Part shown: one piece after another, positions 62,171-64,000 of the stretch | Layout of the letters: each line of letters begins with the position of its first letter | Position numbering within the stretch: position 1 is the first letter of the stretch | Origin: Rapana venosa | Taxonomy: Eukaryota; Mollusca; Gastropoda; Neogastropoda; Muricidae | Length of the DNA: 64,000 nucleotides | Assembly (NCBI GenBank): GCA_028751875.1 | Contig: CM054156.1 | Coordinates: 56,072,061 to 56,136,060 of the forward strand | Reading direction: 5' to 3' | Position numbers and translations under genes: made by a program | Notes under the pieces: model-generated | Told to the model about the DNA's origin: nothing | What the model saw: the letters and a program-made list of their open reading frames with translations, nothing else | The model's database searches: none

Positions 62171-63672
62171 TGTATAAGCATGTAGGACATGTATTTCTTA
62201 ATTTTTTAATTTTGCTGTAATACAATTTCATTTGTTTTAATGAATATGTATATGTTTTAAGGTAATCATGTTCCCTTTAAAATTTTAAAAGTTTTATAAA
62301 TAATGATCATGTTAAAATGTTGTTTTATTGTATACATGTATAGATGTAATAATTTATTTGTAATAACAGCTCATTTGGATATTGCAATATAAAAGCATGT
62401 TTAATGTAATTGGTTTTTAAAACGTATAATGTAAATTTTTGTTAATACATGTAAAAGCAATAAGTTGTAAAATTTTAAATTCCCGAACAAGTTAAAAAAT
62501 ACATCACTGATTGCCTTAAAAAAATTGTTAATAATGTCACTGTTGTTATAATGTATTTATTTAAAATTCATTTGTAACATGAAAAATAATATGTTTTGTT
62601 ATAATATTTTTGTTATAATTTTTAATAAGATATGTATTTATATGTTTTGTATATAATGATTTAAAAATTTTTGTATTAATGTTATAAAGAATTAATTGAT
62701 GTTATTTTTTATAAATGCTTTTTATAATGTTAAGTGTTTAATTATTTTGTTATTAAAATTGTTTTTTAAGTTAATGTTTTTATAAGTATGTTGTTATAAG
62801 TTATGTTTTTAAATGTTTTTTTATATATTTATGTTATAAGTCAAAGTTTATTTAAGTTTCTTTTTTTATTGTTTTGTATATTTATGTTTTGTTGTTATTA
62901 TGTATTAAATATTTTTGTTAAATGTCATTGTTTTTTGTTTGTTTAATAAGATGATGTTTTTGTTATGTTAGTTATTAGTTTTTAATTGTTGTTAATAAGT
63001 GTTTGTTAATTTTATAAATATGTTTTTTTTATAAATGTTGTTTGGTAATTGTTTTTTAATTGTTTATGTCGTGTATTTTTTATTTATGTATGTTGTTATT
63101 TAATAATGTTTTAGTTTAAAGCAGTTTTTTATAAGTATGTTATAAAGTAGTTATAATGTTATTTGTTTTGTTTAGATGTTTTTAATTTGTGTTTAAATGT
63201 ATTTTTTAAAAAATTATGTTGTATATTATGTTTGTTAAAGTATTTTGTTATAAATGTATTCATGTTGTTATAAATGTCATGTTTTTATATGTTTATGTTT
63301 ATAAGAGTCATGTTGTTAAATGAGTTTTTATGTTAATATAAAGATGATGGTTGTTTTAAATTTTATGTTGTTAAATATTTTTTTTATAAGATATGTTAAA
63401 TTATTGTTGTTATAAGTTATGTTTTAATTAAAGTTTTTTAATTGTTAAAGTAATGTTTTTCGTGTTTTTTTTATAATGTATGTTTGTGTAAGTTGTTATT
63501 GTTATGTTGTTTATAATGTTAAAGATGTGTAATTTATTTAATTATAATGTCATTTGTTTTAAATTTTTAATTAAGTTGTAGTTTAGAGTTATAGTTTAAA
63601 TAATGTCATGTTTTGTGTTATTGGATGTTTATTTATTTATTTTTTTTAAAATGTTTTTTTTTTTAAATGCAG
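62171..63672 (-). repeat. Satellite A array, reverse orientation, degraded
   Basis: T-rich text with remnants such as TCATGTTGTTATAA and TTATAAGATG among many indels. Assigned to satellite A from these fragments only. Confidence 0.7.
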
Positions 63673-64000
63673 CTGTATATACACTGCAATACACTGTAAT
63701 ACACTGTAAACCTGTTAATACACTGTAAATACACTGTTAATACACTGTATACACTGTATTACACTGTAATACTTTTGTAATACACTGCAATACCCTTATT
63801 ACCATTGTAAGACACTTTATTACACTGTAATTACACTGGAATAACATGGTAATTAAACTGTAATGCAATGCACTGTACACAGTACATACACTGCAATGCA
63901 CTGTAATACACTGTTATGCATTGTAATACACAGCATACATTGTAATACACCTAAATCACTTTTATTAACTGTGATACACTGTAATACACTGTAATACACT
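63673..64000 (-). repeat. Satellite B array, reverse orientation, runs off the window
   Basis: TACACTGTAA units resume at about 63675, with a broken marker at about 63870 (GCAATGCACTGTACACAGTA). The array continues to the window end. Confidence 0.9.

Overview
The window looks like nuclear DNA of an invertebrate animal, most likely a mollusc. It has degenerate CR1/L2-like and RTE-like LINEs, tRNA-derived SINEs of the kind common in molluscs, many long (CA/TG)n tracts, and huge simple-motif satellite arrays. I found no intact host protein-coding gene, no rRNA and no functional tRNA. Two runs of exactly 500 N (17426-17925 and 46391-46890) look like fixed-size scaffolding placeholders, so true distances, and possibly orientations, across them are unknown.

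1-16.2 kb is a graveyard of interspersed elements. A long, broken CR1-like LINE (about 627-4085, minus strand) is bracketed by direct repeats of about 400 bp. SINE bodies, microsatellites and small tandem repeats fill 4.5-11.5 kb. At 11.59-15.5 kb lies one RTE-like LINE whose 5' (endonuclease) part is inverted relative to its 3' (reverse transcriptase) part. A CR1 3' end is inserted between the two halves, and a second short RTE 3' end is nested inside the RT half.

16.24-18.84 kb is the most interesting structure: two inverted arms of about 850 bp, slightly diverged and ending in a 156 bp fold-back sequence, on either side of the first N gap. Just inside the left arm, a reading frame running out of the gap looks like the C-terminal part of an A32/FtsK-HerA-like packaging ATPase. 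That points to a large self-synthesising (Polinton/Maverick-like or related virus-like) element whose body is hidden in the gap. A LINE RT fragment abuts the right arm (18.85-19.4 kb), followed by a GA tract of about 750 bp.

20.6-64 kb is almost entirely two satellite families. Family A has a unit near ACAACATGACATCTTATA with length variants. Family B has a 10 bp unit, TTACAGTGTA, punctuated by a longer marker motif. The order is A (20.6-38.0, interrupted by a CR1 copy at 26.7-28.95), B (38.0-46.4), N gap, then the reverse complements A' (46.9-60.7), B' (60.7-62.2), A' (62.2-63.7) and B' (63.7-64.0). Both families flip strand at the N gap. Clean and very noisy stretches alternate within each family, which probably reflects uneven long-read consensus quality as well as real decay.
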